Assembly (NCBI RefSeq): GCF_032062135.1
Contig: NC_092860.1
Span: 131,103,973-131,167,972, forward strand
Length of the DNA: 64,000 nt
Source: Pyxicephalus adspersus
Taxonomy: Eukaryota > Chordata > Amphibia > Anura > Pyxicephalidae
Direction: 5' to 3'
Below the pieces are notes generated by a model. It did not search any database. It saw nothing but the letters and a program-made list of their open reading frames with translations, and was not told the DNA's origin. Below, one piece after another: positions 23,310-35,110 of the stretch. Numbering within the stretch: position 1 is the first letter of the stretch; each line of letters opens with the position of its first letter. A program made the translations under genes and the position numbers.

Positions 23310-23530
23310 GGATGGGTTTGGACCTGTGGTAGACCTGATCACACCCCACTGATGGCTTTTAAAGAACTAGCATTTGCATATTTGATAGCGGGCAGCAGTG
23401 AGCAGTACTTAACCACTCATTATTCTACATTTATTCTCTGTTGGGCTGCTACTAATAGATGCTCGGAAGCAGAGTTTCACTGGCATAACATAGGTAGTAA
23501 CCCCACCAGAAAATCAAACTGAACATAGCC
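23310..23530. mobile_element. Harbinger-like MITE with TTA target sites
   Basis: The left end GGATGGGTTTGGACCTGTGG is preceded by TTA (23307-23309). The right end, in reverse complement GGCTATGTTCAGTTTGATTT, is flanked by TTA (23531-23533). The termini are imperfect inverted repeats. A 3-bp TTA duplication is typical of PIF/Harbinger elements. Length 221 bp, no transposase; the open frame inside matches nothing. Confidence 0.6.
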
Positions 23531-23533
23531 TTA

Positions 23534-24559
23534 TACAGTCTCTTGGTCCTGAAAAAGCCTATCTGTTAGAACTTTTTGAACTAAAGTTGCACTTAAATAA
23601 ATAATCTTATTATTGTATAACTAATAAAATAAATATTGTATAAAACTTTAATAAATATATACTAAAATTCACCCATAGATCTTACAGATCTTACTTACAG
23701 AAACAAAATTTTGGCTTCCCTACATTGTTGATTTTTTTTTTTTTTATGTTTTGGTTTTGTTCCCAATAATTGTAAACAATAACATTTAGCTGTGTGATCC
23801 ACAGGTAGATCCACAGGTGGTGAATTGCAGAAGATGTATATTGGCTGGAGCTGTTCAGAGAAGGAAAACCTCAATGATTCAGTTAGGTGTTGATGTTGTT
23901 GTCTTGAAGAGAACGTAAATAAGTCAAATGTAAAAGAAAGTCTTGTACTACTTCACTGTAGAAATCAAACAAGATTGCAAGTCACTGGCAAGCATTATTG
24001 TCAGCACTTCATATCACAGATGCACACTGCTTGCTCTAAAGGAATATGCCTCTCCATGGGGAAAGAATGGATTGCTGATAGCAAAAGACAAGTCTGTCAC
24101 ATCTCTCCCAGTAGATGCATTTCATGCTACCGGTCTCTCTTCAACAAAGCTTTTCTTATATACATAGCTGTGAACCATAACTCCTTCTGTGCTTGTGTTA
24201 TATCAAACAATGTTTGTTCTTTGTAAAATTACCATTCGGAGTTGGAATTTTATACAGTAACTAGTCTGTTGATCTTTGTAATGGATATGTTTAAGAGGCC
24301 ATAGGCAGGCAGATCATTCATGGAAAGTGACGCCAAGTGAGGGATTTTACTGTTCTACATTGGAGTGCACATTGTCATTATCCTCTTAGATGTTTTGTTC
24401 CCAGTCTGGCTGATGTTCACATGTGGTGAAAAACCTAGGATGGGCTTACTCCCTAATGCATAGGAAGAAGGGAATAACTGCTATTTTATTGTAGACATTT
24501 ATCAACATGTTGAATGCTTGGAGTAAAAAGGAAGAGTTGACCCCTGAAAGCTGTCATGA
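23534..24559. other. No gene recognised
   Basis: AT-rich with a T run at about 23731-23745. The overlapping short frames at 23943-24226 have no recognisable domain. Confidence 0.45.
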
Positions 24560-25140
24560 GAATGTAACTGTTGTCAGCACACCAACTCAGACCCTCAACT
24601 CAACCGTACTGGTTGCTGGTCCTCAAAGGCACCCCAATTACCCTTGCACTCTTCTTCCACCTGATATGAATTGCACCAAGCAGCCAAATCTCCCAGCTCG
24701 GGAACGATGTAACCCCTCCTTAAATGCAGACCACCACCATATTTTATCCAACCAAAACTTTTCTAAACCCATGGAACTCCACACCAAAGATGGGTCCCCA
24801 ACTCCAGTGTAATTATGTCCCAATCAACACCACCCTTCAAGGACCTCAACCTTTTGACCCTACATCACTATCCCATACGATCCCTAAATATATCAAAATA
24901 CCACTTCAAAAATGGGGCAGGTGGGCGGAAACTTTCTCCTGCACTCTTTTTGATCTAATGGCCTCGCACTTCTTTTTCCTGACCTTTTAACACCTTAACC
25001 CCTCCCTCACCTCTGCCCCCTAAACTCAACCCCCTCTAACTTCTGAGACTAATTTATAAACCCTATCCTCTCTGCCTGCCCAGTTATGCCGGCCTTACAA
25101 TACACTCCCTTGTCTCGCACGCTCCAGGTCTGACTTTACA
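24560..25140 (-). repeat. G-rich interspersed repeat, family H copy 2 (minus strand)
   Basis: The plus strand is C-rich. Read on the minus strand it begins near 25130 with GACCTGGAGCGTGCGAGACA, followed by a G-rich body (about 24980-25060) and GCCCACCTGCCCC-like words near 24915. It shares order and composition with the minus-strand copy at 54720-55350 (GCCTGGAGCGAAGGG, then G-rich body, then TTTAAAAGG-CA-GAA). The plus-strand frames in it are composition-driven. Confidence 0.5.
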
Positions 25141-25689
25141 AGTTTAAATTTGAAATATGGTTGTAAAGAGTATTATTAACAAAGACCCTTTTGGAACAGG
25201 AGACCCAGTTTTCTGGCTTTAAAAACACAAGGTATTCAGATGGCCATTGCTCTCATTTGCTTATGATAGACTGGCTGATCCAGTAGTTTCAACTGGACCA
25301 CTGACCCAATAAAAATGAAATGGAATTTTCTATTTAAAAATTTTGGCATCATGTTCTGGGTCAAAAAATACTAAAGCCAGAGATAGATGGACAACTGGAG
25401 TCAGCAATTGCAGCCTTTTCAAGGGAAGTCTTTGGTTTTAATTCTTTCTAAATCACTCACGCCGAACAGCCGTTATTTTACTGTGATTTTACGTTCTGCA
25501 TTCTTTTTCCAGCTCAGACATTTAAAAATTAATTGAGTCCAGATTTAGCCTAATAATCAACATTTTCAGAAGGCAGTCAGAACTAGCAGGCCTTTAAATT
25601 AGGCATCAATGTGATCATATATTTGTTTTTGGGGTAGAAAGCAGAACTACAAGATCAAATGAGCTGCTATTTTAGGGCATGTTTATCAT
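25141..25689. other. No feature recognised
   Basis: AT-rich unique sequence without coding or repeat signal. Confidence 0.4.
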
Positions 25690-25910
25690 ACTTTCAAAGC
25701 ATTGAGAGCATTTAAGTAAAGATATAATTTCATGCCTTCACTCCAATGCCCGCATCTGTTGACAGGTTTAAGCAATGATTTGGCTGCCCTCATGGTACTT
25801 TCAAGAATTTTTTTTGAAGGTGGGTATGTAAGTAATGGTAGAGTTTCATGCCTTCTCTAATATTCGCATCTGTTGACAGGTCTTAGAAATGATTTGGCTG
25901 CCTATGGACT
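25690..25910. repeat. Short tandem duplication, two units of about 110 bp
   Basis: Unit 1 (25690-25796) and unit 2 (25797-25910) both run TACTTTCAA, then AGTAA, TTTCATGCCTTC-CT, CGCATCTGTTGACAGGT, AATGATTTGGCTGCC and ATGG. They are in direct head-to-tail order with about 20-25% differences by eye. It is a local duplication with no coding content. Confidence 0.8.
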
Positions 25911-28285
25911 ATCTTGGGCTGTCCTAGGACATACTAGATGAAAACACCAAAAGATCTTTGTACAGCAAATCAAGCTGTTGGTTGGGGCTAAAATCTTAGT
26001 GAATAACATGTACTGAAGCTCTCCCTATATTAGGGATGACACAAATCTGTACAAATAAGCATGCATTCTATCAATGTTAGCATATAGAAGTAGCTTTCAA
26101 CAATCGTATCATTTGCTGTCTATTATCTATATCCAGGATAGGATTTCAGTGACCAGCTAAGCACTGATTCCAGACTTGGAGTTGGTTCCAAAGCTCTGGA
26201 GGCCTGCCATGCCATAGTGAGACTGAGGCAATCATTAATTCTCAAATAATCAATCAATTTAAAAGTTGGATGATAACTTAAACAGCTTAATGATATTGGA
26301 TTTTGACCAAATGACCCCATAGAATTCCTAATGGACTTAATGATGAATCTAAAAAGACTCAGTTCATAAGTACAAGGTTTTCACTGTTTGGCAGTTTTTG
26401 TGGGGATTTCCAGTTCATATTTCTGGCATAGACTTGATCTGTTAAGTGTACAGTAACAATATCTTTTAAAGTGTTTTCATCACAAGCTCTGGATATTTAT
26501 AGATATCTTGCGATTTATGTAGGGGGTTTTGTACTTTGATGCGCATTGCCACAGTGTTTTTTTTATAATAGAAATGTTTTTTACAACCTCAATGTGTTAA
26601 GGTTTTTTTTTAGGTTATTTCTTAAATTATTGGATGCATCTGTTTTTGAAATATAGATGCTAATACCATGATCCGTCTGGTTCATTGATAGGTTTATCAA
26701 GTGTATACATGTTGTGCCAAACAAACTAGGTGTTGGTCTGGGACAAGAGTGCCTGACCTTTTGTTTCTGGATTGGATTCTTGTAATTTGTGGATGCTGGC
26801 TACTACTCCATAATGGTGATTAAAAGGGATATAAATTGTTTGAAACAAGTATTGCCTAATGAGGGTATGTTTTACATGTCCACAGTCACAAATGCCTGTA
26901 ATTTGTCTATAGTCCCCGATCATTATTTGTATTCTATCTGTGGTCTTTACCATTTTTTAACATATCACCCTTTGTCCTATACAATTAAATGCTCATTTAT
27001 CTGTGGTCACCACACCACAGTTGCCTTAGTCATTTTCTTTGGAAAATTAAAAGCTATATCAAATAGATTGTCTTACACTAGCTTACAATATTAATTTTCA
27101 GTTGCCACCTTGCTAGAAATTATTGGGCTATATTCATCCACACACCAATGTAAACCAAATGGATGCCATATGACGGAGCACAAGAACGGTATAGGAAAAC
27201 TATAACCTGGAAAGAGCTAAAAAACACAGTGAATGTGCTGAGAAGAAAAGGTATTTGAAAAGAGCCCAGTTGGGAGAAGGTCAACAGACATTTAGGCTTT
27301 TTTTCAATCAATAAATATTAGTCTATGCAATGGCTTTACTATTGTCATACTGACAAATCATTGCTGGTCAATGACATAAAAGTGAAATAATGTGGTGTAT
27401 TTGTATTTGTGATTAAGTTATGGGTTGAAAAAAACAACATTGTAGAAAGGGGGAATAAGTCAGGAGAAGCTTTATTACTATGGCTTCCATTTGCCACGTA
27501 TGGAAGCATGGCTGCCCATGTATATGAATAGGTGCATGGATGTGCACAGTAATACTGATGCATAGTCATGCACAAAAACACAAAAAATAGCAAAAAAGTG
27601 CACTAATTTCTGTGATTTTGTCATCCAAAGATGCAGATCAAGTACCAGATAGTCTTATTATTCTTGCCCATGTTTCTTTTCTGAATTTTATCTTCCATTT
27701 TGATCTTTTCTTTGAAGCTGATCATGACTCTGGCTTGCTGGTATTCCAACTATACCAACCAATTTGTCCTCTTCTGTGTCATCTCATGTTAAATATCATT
27801 CGACTGGTGCTAACCTTGTCTCAACTCCTCATACATCTGATTATCATTGTTCCTAGCAGTGTGAGTTTAAGCGCGGTTACCTATACGTTTTCATGTATTA
27901 CAGTTTAATTACTTGTTACAAGAGGCTCTGATTGATGCCCTTTATTTTGCCAGCTCAAGTAATCCTTGCTGGTGGAACTAGAAGTGTTGTTGTCTGGATT
28001 GCTGGTGTTGTGGGTGGGTTGCTGAATCTCTTGATACTTGTAGTTATCTGATCTTCTTTTGTGACTTAGGCTGCCTACAGACAATAAACCCCATGTCAGT
28101 AGAGCTGCCTATTAATGTGGTTTTATGGTTTTCATGGCCTGTCCTTTATGTAACAAAGGACCTGCCTATCATAATTGTTTAATTTTTGGGATTAGTTCCG
28201 CCTTAGCAAGTGCTTTTGACCATCACAAAGTGCTAAATATTGCCCGTTGAGTGTTATATCTAGCCAGCACTGATCCAGCACTATC
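25911..28285. other. No gene recognised
   Basis: AT-rich unique sequence up to the assembly gap. The open frames at 26789-27094 and 27612-27908 are the longest but have no family signature. A patch of TGG/GTT-rich sequence lies at about 27960-28020. Confidence 0.45.
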
Positions 28286-28754
28286 NNNNNNNNNNNNNNN
28301 NNNNNNNNNNNNNNNNNNNNNNNNNNNNNNNNNNNNNNNNNNNNNNNNNNNNNNNNNNNNNNNNNNNNNNNNNNNNNNNNNNNNNNNNNNNNNNNNNNNN
28401 NNNNNNNNNNNNNNNNNNNNNNNNNNNNNNNNNNNNNNNNNNNNNNNNNNNNNNNNNNNNNNNNNNNNNNNNNNNNNNNNNNNNNNNNNNNNNNNNNNNN
28501 NNNNNNNNNNNNNNNNNNNNNNNNNNNNNNNNNNNNNNNNNNNNNNNNNNNNNNNNNNNNNNNNNNNNNNNNNNNNNNNNNNNNNNNNNNNNNNNNNNNN
28601 NNNNNNNNNNNNNNNNNNNNNNNNNNNNNNNNNNNNNNNNNNNNNNNNNNNNNNNNNNNNNNNNNNNNNNNNNNNNNNNNNNNNNNNNNNNNNNNNNNNN
28701 NNNNNNNNNNNNNNNNNNNNNNNNNNNNNNNNNNNNNNNNNNNNNNNNNNNNNN
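28286..28754. other. Assembly gap (469 N)
   Basis: An unbroken run of N. The open frames that appear to cross it are artefacts. The odd length (not 100 or a round number) suggests a size-estimated scaffold gap. Confidence 1.
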
Positions 28755-29589
28755 TAGCTGTATCTATTTGCATATAAATCCCAGTATTTACCTGCAAAAA
28801 TCTCCCCAATTATTTTGATTGCTTTAGTGAAAGGAGATGTGATTAAAATAGCAAAAAATGAATATTGATAAAAAGGCATCAAAACCATTTTGTTCCATTA
28901 GAAAATTAACTATCAGGAAGACATGTTTGATCATTGCATTAGCTGTAGAAAAATGTTAATTATTAATCTGTGTTTGGTGATTTCATTAGGCTATTCATAC
29001 TTGTACGTTGAGGGAAAAAAGCTCTTTCCGCCAAGGTTAATTAAAATTGATTGAAATGTAACCTACTGAAATTCTTTTTAACCTTTATTCCTTGTTTAAA
29101 CAATGTTTAGGATTCTGTTTTCTTTGTCTAGATTTTTTCTCCAGCAAATGTCATTTTCTAGAATCAATTACTAGTGAATCTGAGAAAGACTGAACTGGAT
29201 TGATTAAGCTATTATTTTTACTCAACGCATTGATTATAATTTTAGTAACTGGTTTTACCGATTCTGAAATATATAATTTAACAGTAAAGCAAAGCATTGA
29301 TACAGCATCCCATTTGTGCACTTTAAAATATCCCTTTCATTAAAAAAAATATGTCTTATACAGGCATGCCTGTAAGGATTAGACTCAATGTTTACCTTTT
29401 CTGCTACTTGCACTGCCAGAATGTAAAAGTACTTTGTAAGAAGACACTTATCTGGCTGGCGATCCCACATTGTTCTTGTAGCATCTCCTGCTTCCCTTTA
29501 GCAGTACAGTCTAAGATGTACCATCCCCAGCACATACATTGAGGCTGTGCACAGCTGTAGGGAATTTTAGGAGCAGATTAGTCCCTGGT
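28755..29589. other. No gene recognised
   Basis: AT-rich sequence after the gap. No coding or repeat signal recognised. Confidence 0.45.
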
Positions 29590-30045
29590 TCAATCCTGCC
29601 CTGCCATTGGCTGCTAAACCCTTGTATCTTTTCTGCTCACAGTAACCAGTTGCCTGTTTTAGTGTTATGTTTAGCTGACCTGCTGCTGGTGTGTTTATCC
29701 CATGTTTATTGTATGCTGCCTGGACTGATCTTTTCCAGCAACCCCAAAACCCTTGGATACCTTTTTAGTGGACTATTTACCTGTGTATGACCTCTATTTT
29801 TCTATACTTGCCTTTGCTGGACTCTCTTGTAATGCATTATGTGTTGTTGTTCAGTCCCCTGTCAGTCCTTCCCCAGGCACCATCTGTTGTGCACTGAAAT
29901 CCTGAGGGCAACCATGTGCTGGGATGGCACAATTAGCCTCTTGAGGCTGAGCGGGGACTCGCCATAGGTGAAGAGTGTGGGGTTACATTGGGGGACTGAT
30001 ATCTGGAAAGCACTGGTGCTGAACAAGGGCCCTACATAAATAAAG
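29590..30045 (+). repeat. Unclassified repeat, family D copy 2
   Basis: Partner of 1225-1774, same orientation: TATTGTATGCTGCCTGGAC, CTTGGATACCTTTTTAG, GTCAGTCCTTCCCCAGGC, CTTGAGGCTGAGCGGGGAC, AAGAGTGTGGGGTTACATTG, and GGGCCCTACA at the end. It lacks the adjacent Tc1 remnant. Confidence 0.55.
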
Positions 30046-30779
30046 TATTTAGTCATTAAGAAACTAGTGCTTTTTGGGAAAGAACAATTTCATTATCCCC
30101 TGGGGCTCTGATGGGTTATTCCTAGGTTATGTCCACATGATACCAGGCACAGTGTTAAGGAGAGGCCATCAGTGGAAACCTTTGAGACGTGGATTGGACC
30201 AAAGAGATTATTACTCACTAAAGAAAGAATTGGATTCCACTGCATTCCCTGGATCCTAGGTGACAGCCCAGTAACATTGACCTCACCTAAAGGAACTTCC
30301 CAGAAGCCAAGCAAATTTTACTAGTCCATGATACCACTTCCAGATCCAGTGCTGAACAGAAAGCTATGATCCTAGTTTCAAAACCCTAACTCTGCTATCC
30401 TACACTGTTTCATGTGCTTTCTAATCAACCCAACATAGCTAAGGAATAGATCAGAGCTGAAAGTTAAGGTTTAAAGGTATATATAGCATATTAACATGTC
30501 TGGATTCTGAGGTCTACAGGAACATTTTAAAGAATAAAAAAGCACAATTGGCTTGTACAACCAAAAAATCATATCTTTTAATGTATCATTACCACAAAGG
30601 TAGACAGTAGGCTTGGCCATTTCACATATAAAACATAATTTCATAATTTCATAAAGTAAACAAAAGCTGAAAAACTGTGCTTAAACTTTACATCAGTCCT
30701 AATGCTTACAAGGAATAAATAAGGCGATGAGGACAGATCTTTTACTCTAACATTTCCGAGAATTTGTCAGAAGTAATCA
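30046..30779. other. No gene recognised
   Basis: No recognisable coding sequence; opposed short frames at 30074-30314 match nothing. Confidence 0.4.
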
Positions 30780-31052
30780 TCAACGGCCAAACCTTTTTAT
30801 TTATTTTCGAAGGCCAAAAAAAAGTTTTGAAACTTCTTGCCAGGACAAAAATGGAGGAAAGTTTCTTTTTCGGAAAACATTGGCAAAATAATTATGCAAT
30901 TGTTGCCCCAAGGGAACACCCTGGCTTTTTCCATTAACCCCCAAACTTTTTTTCAGTGATTACAGAACAGTTGGGTCATAATACAGGGGCTTCCACCCAC
31001 CTACATTTTTTTTCCAACCCAGCTTAAAAAAATTTCCGAGTTAAACCCTGTA
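30780..31052 (-). mobile_element. hAT-like non-autonomous fragment (probable)
   Basis: Read on the minus strand, the sequence starts CAGGGTTTAACTCGGAAATT, continues with a G-rich GTAGGTGGGTGGAAGCCCC and then GGGTGTTCCCTTGGGGCAAC. A CAGGG start is typical of hAT termini. The opposite terminus was not found, so the element is truncated or its other end has decayed. Target-site duplication not established. Confidence 0.35.
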
Positions 31053-32262
31053 CTGGTAACAGAGTTTTATTAATTGTGATAATGTTTTTGTGCCTGCTAA
31101 GCCGCTGGTTAGCATTCTGTGGGCTATTCTGATATACCAGTACCCTAACCTAAAATATTTATTCTTGTATTAATATTCCAACTGTTTATAACAAATAATA
31201 CTTACAGATATAGTCATGTATAACAAGATTTACCATTATACTCACTCAACATAGATATTATGTTGATATCTGCTGGGTTATGTTCTGCTTCCAATGCTAA
31301 ATTTCCTCCAAAAAGTTGCATTACTATTTGTAAATATAAAGCCAAACGCATTACCTTAAACAAATCAATATGTGTTTTTTAGTTTTTTTGTGAAATAAAT
31401 AATTTAAATAACCAAAAATTTCTAAAAGTTCCTAAAATGTCCCAATTTGGTATATTTTTGCCAAAAAACATATACAGAAAAAACATGCCAAACAGGTATA
31501 AATGGCAACAACAAATTGGCAATAAATATACTGTATAACCCTGTATAAGTTTTTTAAATGTTAAATCTTTGTGTTACAATTTTTTCTGCCTAAAAAGCTT
31601 GAGCAAGGTTTATGAAGACCAAAACTAGCCTACCATGTTATCAATATCCTATTTACTAACATGTACACACAGAGGAATGAGTAGACACCCGTAATTATAC
31701 AAGAATAATTGTACTGGAATTCTGCAGGTCATGGGTATTGCTTAAATGTCTAGTGACAGTTTTGTCTAACCTTGATTAGTAATCAGTATTTATTCAGCTG
31801 ATGTACCATATACACCAAGGGAGTCTTTACTGTAGATAGGTTGCACAGTATTACGAGTCCCAAAATGCCATTATGTGAATCACTCCATGACTTTCTTGTT
31901 AAAGGTTAAAAGTCATCAAGTGACATAAAAAAGAAGAAAGCATGCCATGGAATTCAAACAAAAAAACAAACCAAAACACTAAATACCATGTAGAATATAG
32001 ACAAAGGAAAAAAGTTTACTATGAGGAGAATAGCGGATTAAAATAACAAACCAAACACAATGCAAAAAACCGTAGTGCCACATTCTATGTTGTAGAATAT
32101 TATATCAATGTAAAGCAACATCCATTTATGTGTATCCAAATATTGGCAGTTGGTTGGTCCACATAACCAGTAGGTGGGGGTTAGTGCAAAGCCTTGAGCA
32201 GGGGGACCGGTAGCTTCACACTTATTTTAATAAAGTTACTAGCAATGAACTAGCAATGTTAT
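31053..32262. other. No gene recognised
   Basis: Very AT-rich with many A or T runs. No coding or repeat signal recognised. Confidence 0.45.
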
Positions 32263-32608
32263 ATAGGGCAGCACCATTTTTTTCAGGGGCTAGTACTCTG
32301 GGTCACAGGATTGAAGCTCAGACAGGATGCTATCTACAAGGAGATGTTCTCCCACTGTTTGCATGGGTTTCTTCCTGGTACTCCAGTTTCCTCCTGCATT
32401 TGAAAAACATACAGTTATGGCTTCCCCTACAAAAATTGGTCTTAGACTGTACCTTAGGTTGTGGTGTGGGCATATGACTATGATGAGGACATTAGATTGT
32501 GAGCCCCTTTGTGGACCAGTTAGTGATATGACTTTTGACTTTGTAAAGTGCTATTATGCTGCCTAATATGATGGCGCTGTTGAAATACATATAAATAAAT
32601 AAATATGG
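32263..32608 (+). mobile_element. tRNA-headed SINE (V-SINE-like), copy 2
   Basis: In order: a tRNA-like head TAGGGCAGCACC with GGGGCTAGTACTCTGG and a decayed B box near 32310; CAGGATGCTATCTACAAGG; a central domain with GTTCTCCCACTGTTTGCATG, TTTCTTCCTGGTACTCCAG and TTTCCTCCTGC; then ATTAGATTGTGAGCCCC and a 3' part TGTAAAGTGCTATTATGCTG; and a tail of ATAAATAAATAAATA. It is the most complete of the three copies here. Confidence 0.8.
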
Positions 32609-33686
32609 TTGTCTGCTGTTCCCAGTGCCCCTTTTCCAAAATTGCCCTAACACCCTTGCTAGTGCAAGTTTTTTCTTTCAACCTTTAAGCCCCGTCCGGT
32701 TTACCTTAAGAATATTCTATTTCTTTTCAACTTCACAACATACCAGGAGCTACGCCCTCAGATTTCACCTGCAATGCCAGCTGAAGGTGAATGTGTAATG
32801 ACAGCTCATCTGTTCAGATACAGTGGCATCTTATAAGCGCCATTTACCAGAGCACAGCAGCCACTTTATTTTACAAGAGAAAGTGCTACTTTCTTTAAAA
32901 AATAGAAATCCTCTTTTAGTCTTCTTTTCAATGCAAATGTGTATACTAAGCCTTGTATCCCTGATATTGGAAGTGATAACAAATAAGATGAAGAATCCAT
33001 TTAATTCATCTCTGTTAAGAGATAAGCAGCACGTATTAAATGGTGTTTTCTGTGCCAAAATAGCCAGTTTGTCATCTGCATACAGGCAGTAGCTCTCAGT
33101 GTTACTAGATGAAATATATTATGGAGATTGAAAGTAAAACTGTCACTGTACTAAGAAGGCATGGAAAGAAATGAGAATTACTCCCCGATGAAATAATATT
33201 GCTTGGAGATATTGCAATGTGTAATTTCTTCTCAAATGCATCTTTGTAAAGGTTTTTTTTTTTCTTGAGACAGTGCAGCACTTGATTTGGCAGTTCCTAT
33301 GCTAAATTCCATGCTCATTTTTTATTGAATAGTGAATAAATCTTTGCAATTTCCACTGTAATTTCCCACCCTGAAAAAGATATTGATACCCCCAGGCTGA
33401 AGTTTATGTGTGTGCTGCCTCACGCATATACTTTAAAAGGGCTTTTTAATGAGGTCTGAAACCTTCTGTTTCACATAGAACCAGTTATTATTTTTAACGT
33501 GACTGTCTCATTTGGAGTTGTATGTTTCTTTCTAGCAGCAAGGGGAATAACAGGTCAGCAAAAAGTAGGAGACACAAAATTTAAAGATACAATAAAACAG
33601 GGACAATGTCGTGTGGCCAAGTTGAACCACATTATTATTTGTTGGCCATAAAGGGGGAGCTGAGATATACTGTGATATACACTTTG
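32609..33686. other. No gene; possible conserved non-coding part
   Basis: No coding signature. The part at about 33110-33500 is free of repeats apart from a T run (about 33252-33263) and has a texture similar to vertebrate conserved non-coding DNA. This is unproven. Confidence 0.25.
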
Positions 33687-33901
33687 GTTCTGATTTATCA
33701 AAGCCCACCAAGACAGTGGGAAATAGATTATCATGGGAGAATCTGGGTGATCCAGCATGAATCTGGTCCACAACCTATAGCATTTGCCACCTAAAAGCAC
33801 ATGAGTTTTCATAAATCCACTCCAGATTTGCTGGATCACCAAGATTCCCCCATTGATAGTCTATTTTCTCCAGTCTTGGAGATCTTTGATAAAACAGGCC
33901 C
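33687..33901. mobile_element. Foldback MITE-like element, family F copy 2
   Basis: Left arm: TCTGATTTATCAAAGCCCAC, CAAGACAGTGGGAAATAGAT, ATCATGGGAGAATCTGGGTG, ATCCAGC. Right arm mirrors it: GCTGGATCACCAAGATTCCC, GATAGTCTATTTTCTCCAGT, CTTGGAGATCTTTGATAAAA, CAGGCC. Clear palindrome of about 85-bp arms. Confidence 0.85.
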
Positions 33902-34780
33902 TTTGTATCTTGCCAAATTTGGGCACTCCTATGCTGGAAATTTTCAATAAATTTGAATAGAAAAAAGCACCCACAAGCTTGACTACCAACTAGGATTTGG
34001 TCAATTGTCAAAACTAGGCTTGATTTATTTAAATACATCTTTTAATTGGCAAAATGTTACATAATTGCAACCAAGCTGAAGTTGAAACAAATCAAGAAAA
34101 AATGGGAAGTTTTTCAAAAGTAATTGGAATTTTAGGTAGGTAAAATTGACTTCATCTGTTTGTAGTTGGTCAAAACTATAATTTTATGCTAATATTGGAT
34201 TTGTGTTTTCAAGAAAAATTGGAAGTTCAGAAGCTTGGTTGAAAATGTCATATGTATAGGCCATGTTTTTGCTCAATTGGCCATCCAAAAAAACACCTGC
34301 AGTCCTCTAAGCCCTCAGTTGTGGTCTTGCCAGTATATGAATTGTTAATAATATTTAACATGCACGTGTAGCATTCTCCAAATATCAGAAATCTAACCTA
34401 AACTTAATAAACTTGTAATTCCTTGAAAAACATTTATTTATTATATAATTCTAAAATAACATTTTTTTGTAATTGTTATTTTACAATTATTTATGTGATA
34501 CATACAGTAAAAGTTTTATTTTTCCCCCCCAAAAAGGATGGGGGGGCGTAAAATTCAAACCAGACGCTTATCTAGAAAATAAGCCTGGGTTGCCAAGAAA
34601 AGTCGGGCAGCAAGTGTGACAGATACAGTTGGCTGTGGATTTGCTACATGAATTCTCTGCAGAATATACAAAAATGCCACAAGGATTTCTAACAAGAACT
34701 ACAGTACAGGGAATGTAATTTATTATTGGAAAAATTGCCAGCTGGCTAGATGTTGTGATTGACATGGATTATTCCATGGG
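33902..34780. other. No gene recognised
   Basis: AT-rich. A C run followed closely by a G run (about 34523-34546) could form a small hairpin. No coding signature. Confidence 0.4.
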
Positions 34781-35110
34781 ATACATACGTCATTCATTCC
34801 AGGAAGCTTCTGGCTGCTCTTTCTGCGTACCCCTGATCTCGAACATGCGCAGAGGGAGCTTTTTCTTCAATACGGAACAAAAATTGCTGATCTGACGCAT
34901 GCACAGTTCAGAGTTTTCTCCATCTAAAGCAGGCTACGTCACCAGATTTTACTCCTGCGAAGTCTGAGATTAGTTGATGTAGGCGGAAGAAGGGGCAAGA
35001 AGATGGCGACCTCTGGTGCTTCCTTCGCACTGGGACGAAGGTGGATTTCAGGACAACGTGGGACTCGATCCAGAAAAACTCTCAAGGGAGCTGCGAAAGT
35101 TAAAGCAAGT
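34781..35110 (+). other. CpG-richer segment with a strong-context ATG
   Basis: This segment has more CpG than its surroundings (GACGCATGCACAG, TACGTCACC, TGGCGACC, CTTCGCACTGGGACGAAGG). At 35003 an AAGATGG context starts a 60-codon frame that runs into a poly-T tract (35108-35138) and ends at 35183. The start looks like a translation start (AAG-ATGG), but the frame is Arg/Ser/Lys-rich with no domain I recognise. AACATGCGCAGAGGG and GACGCATGCACAG resemble words from dispersed frog repeats, so it is more likely a repeat fragment than a first exon. Confidence 0.3.

Noticed and set aside
24507..24990. Pro/Thr-rich plus-strand frames
   Set aside because: They lie in a C-rich copy of repeat family H and have no domain or conserved motif.
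28192..28888. Three long open frames across 28192-28888
   Set aside because: They run through the N gap and are artefacts of translating N.
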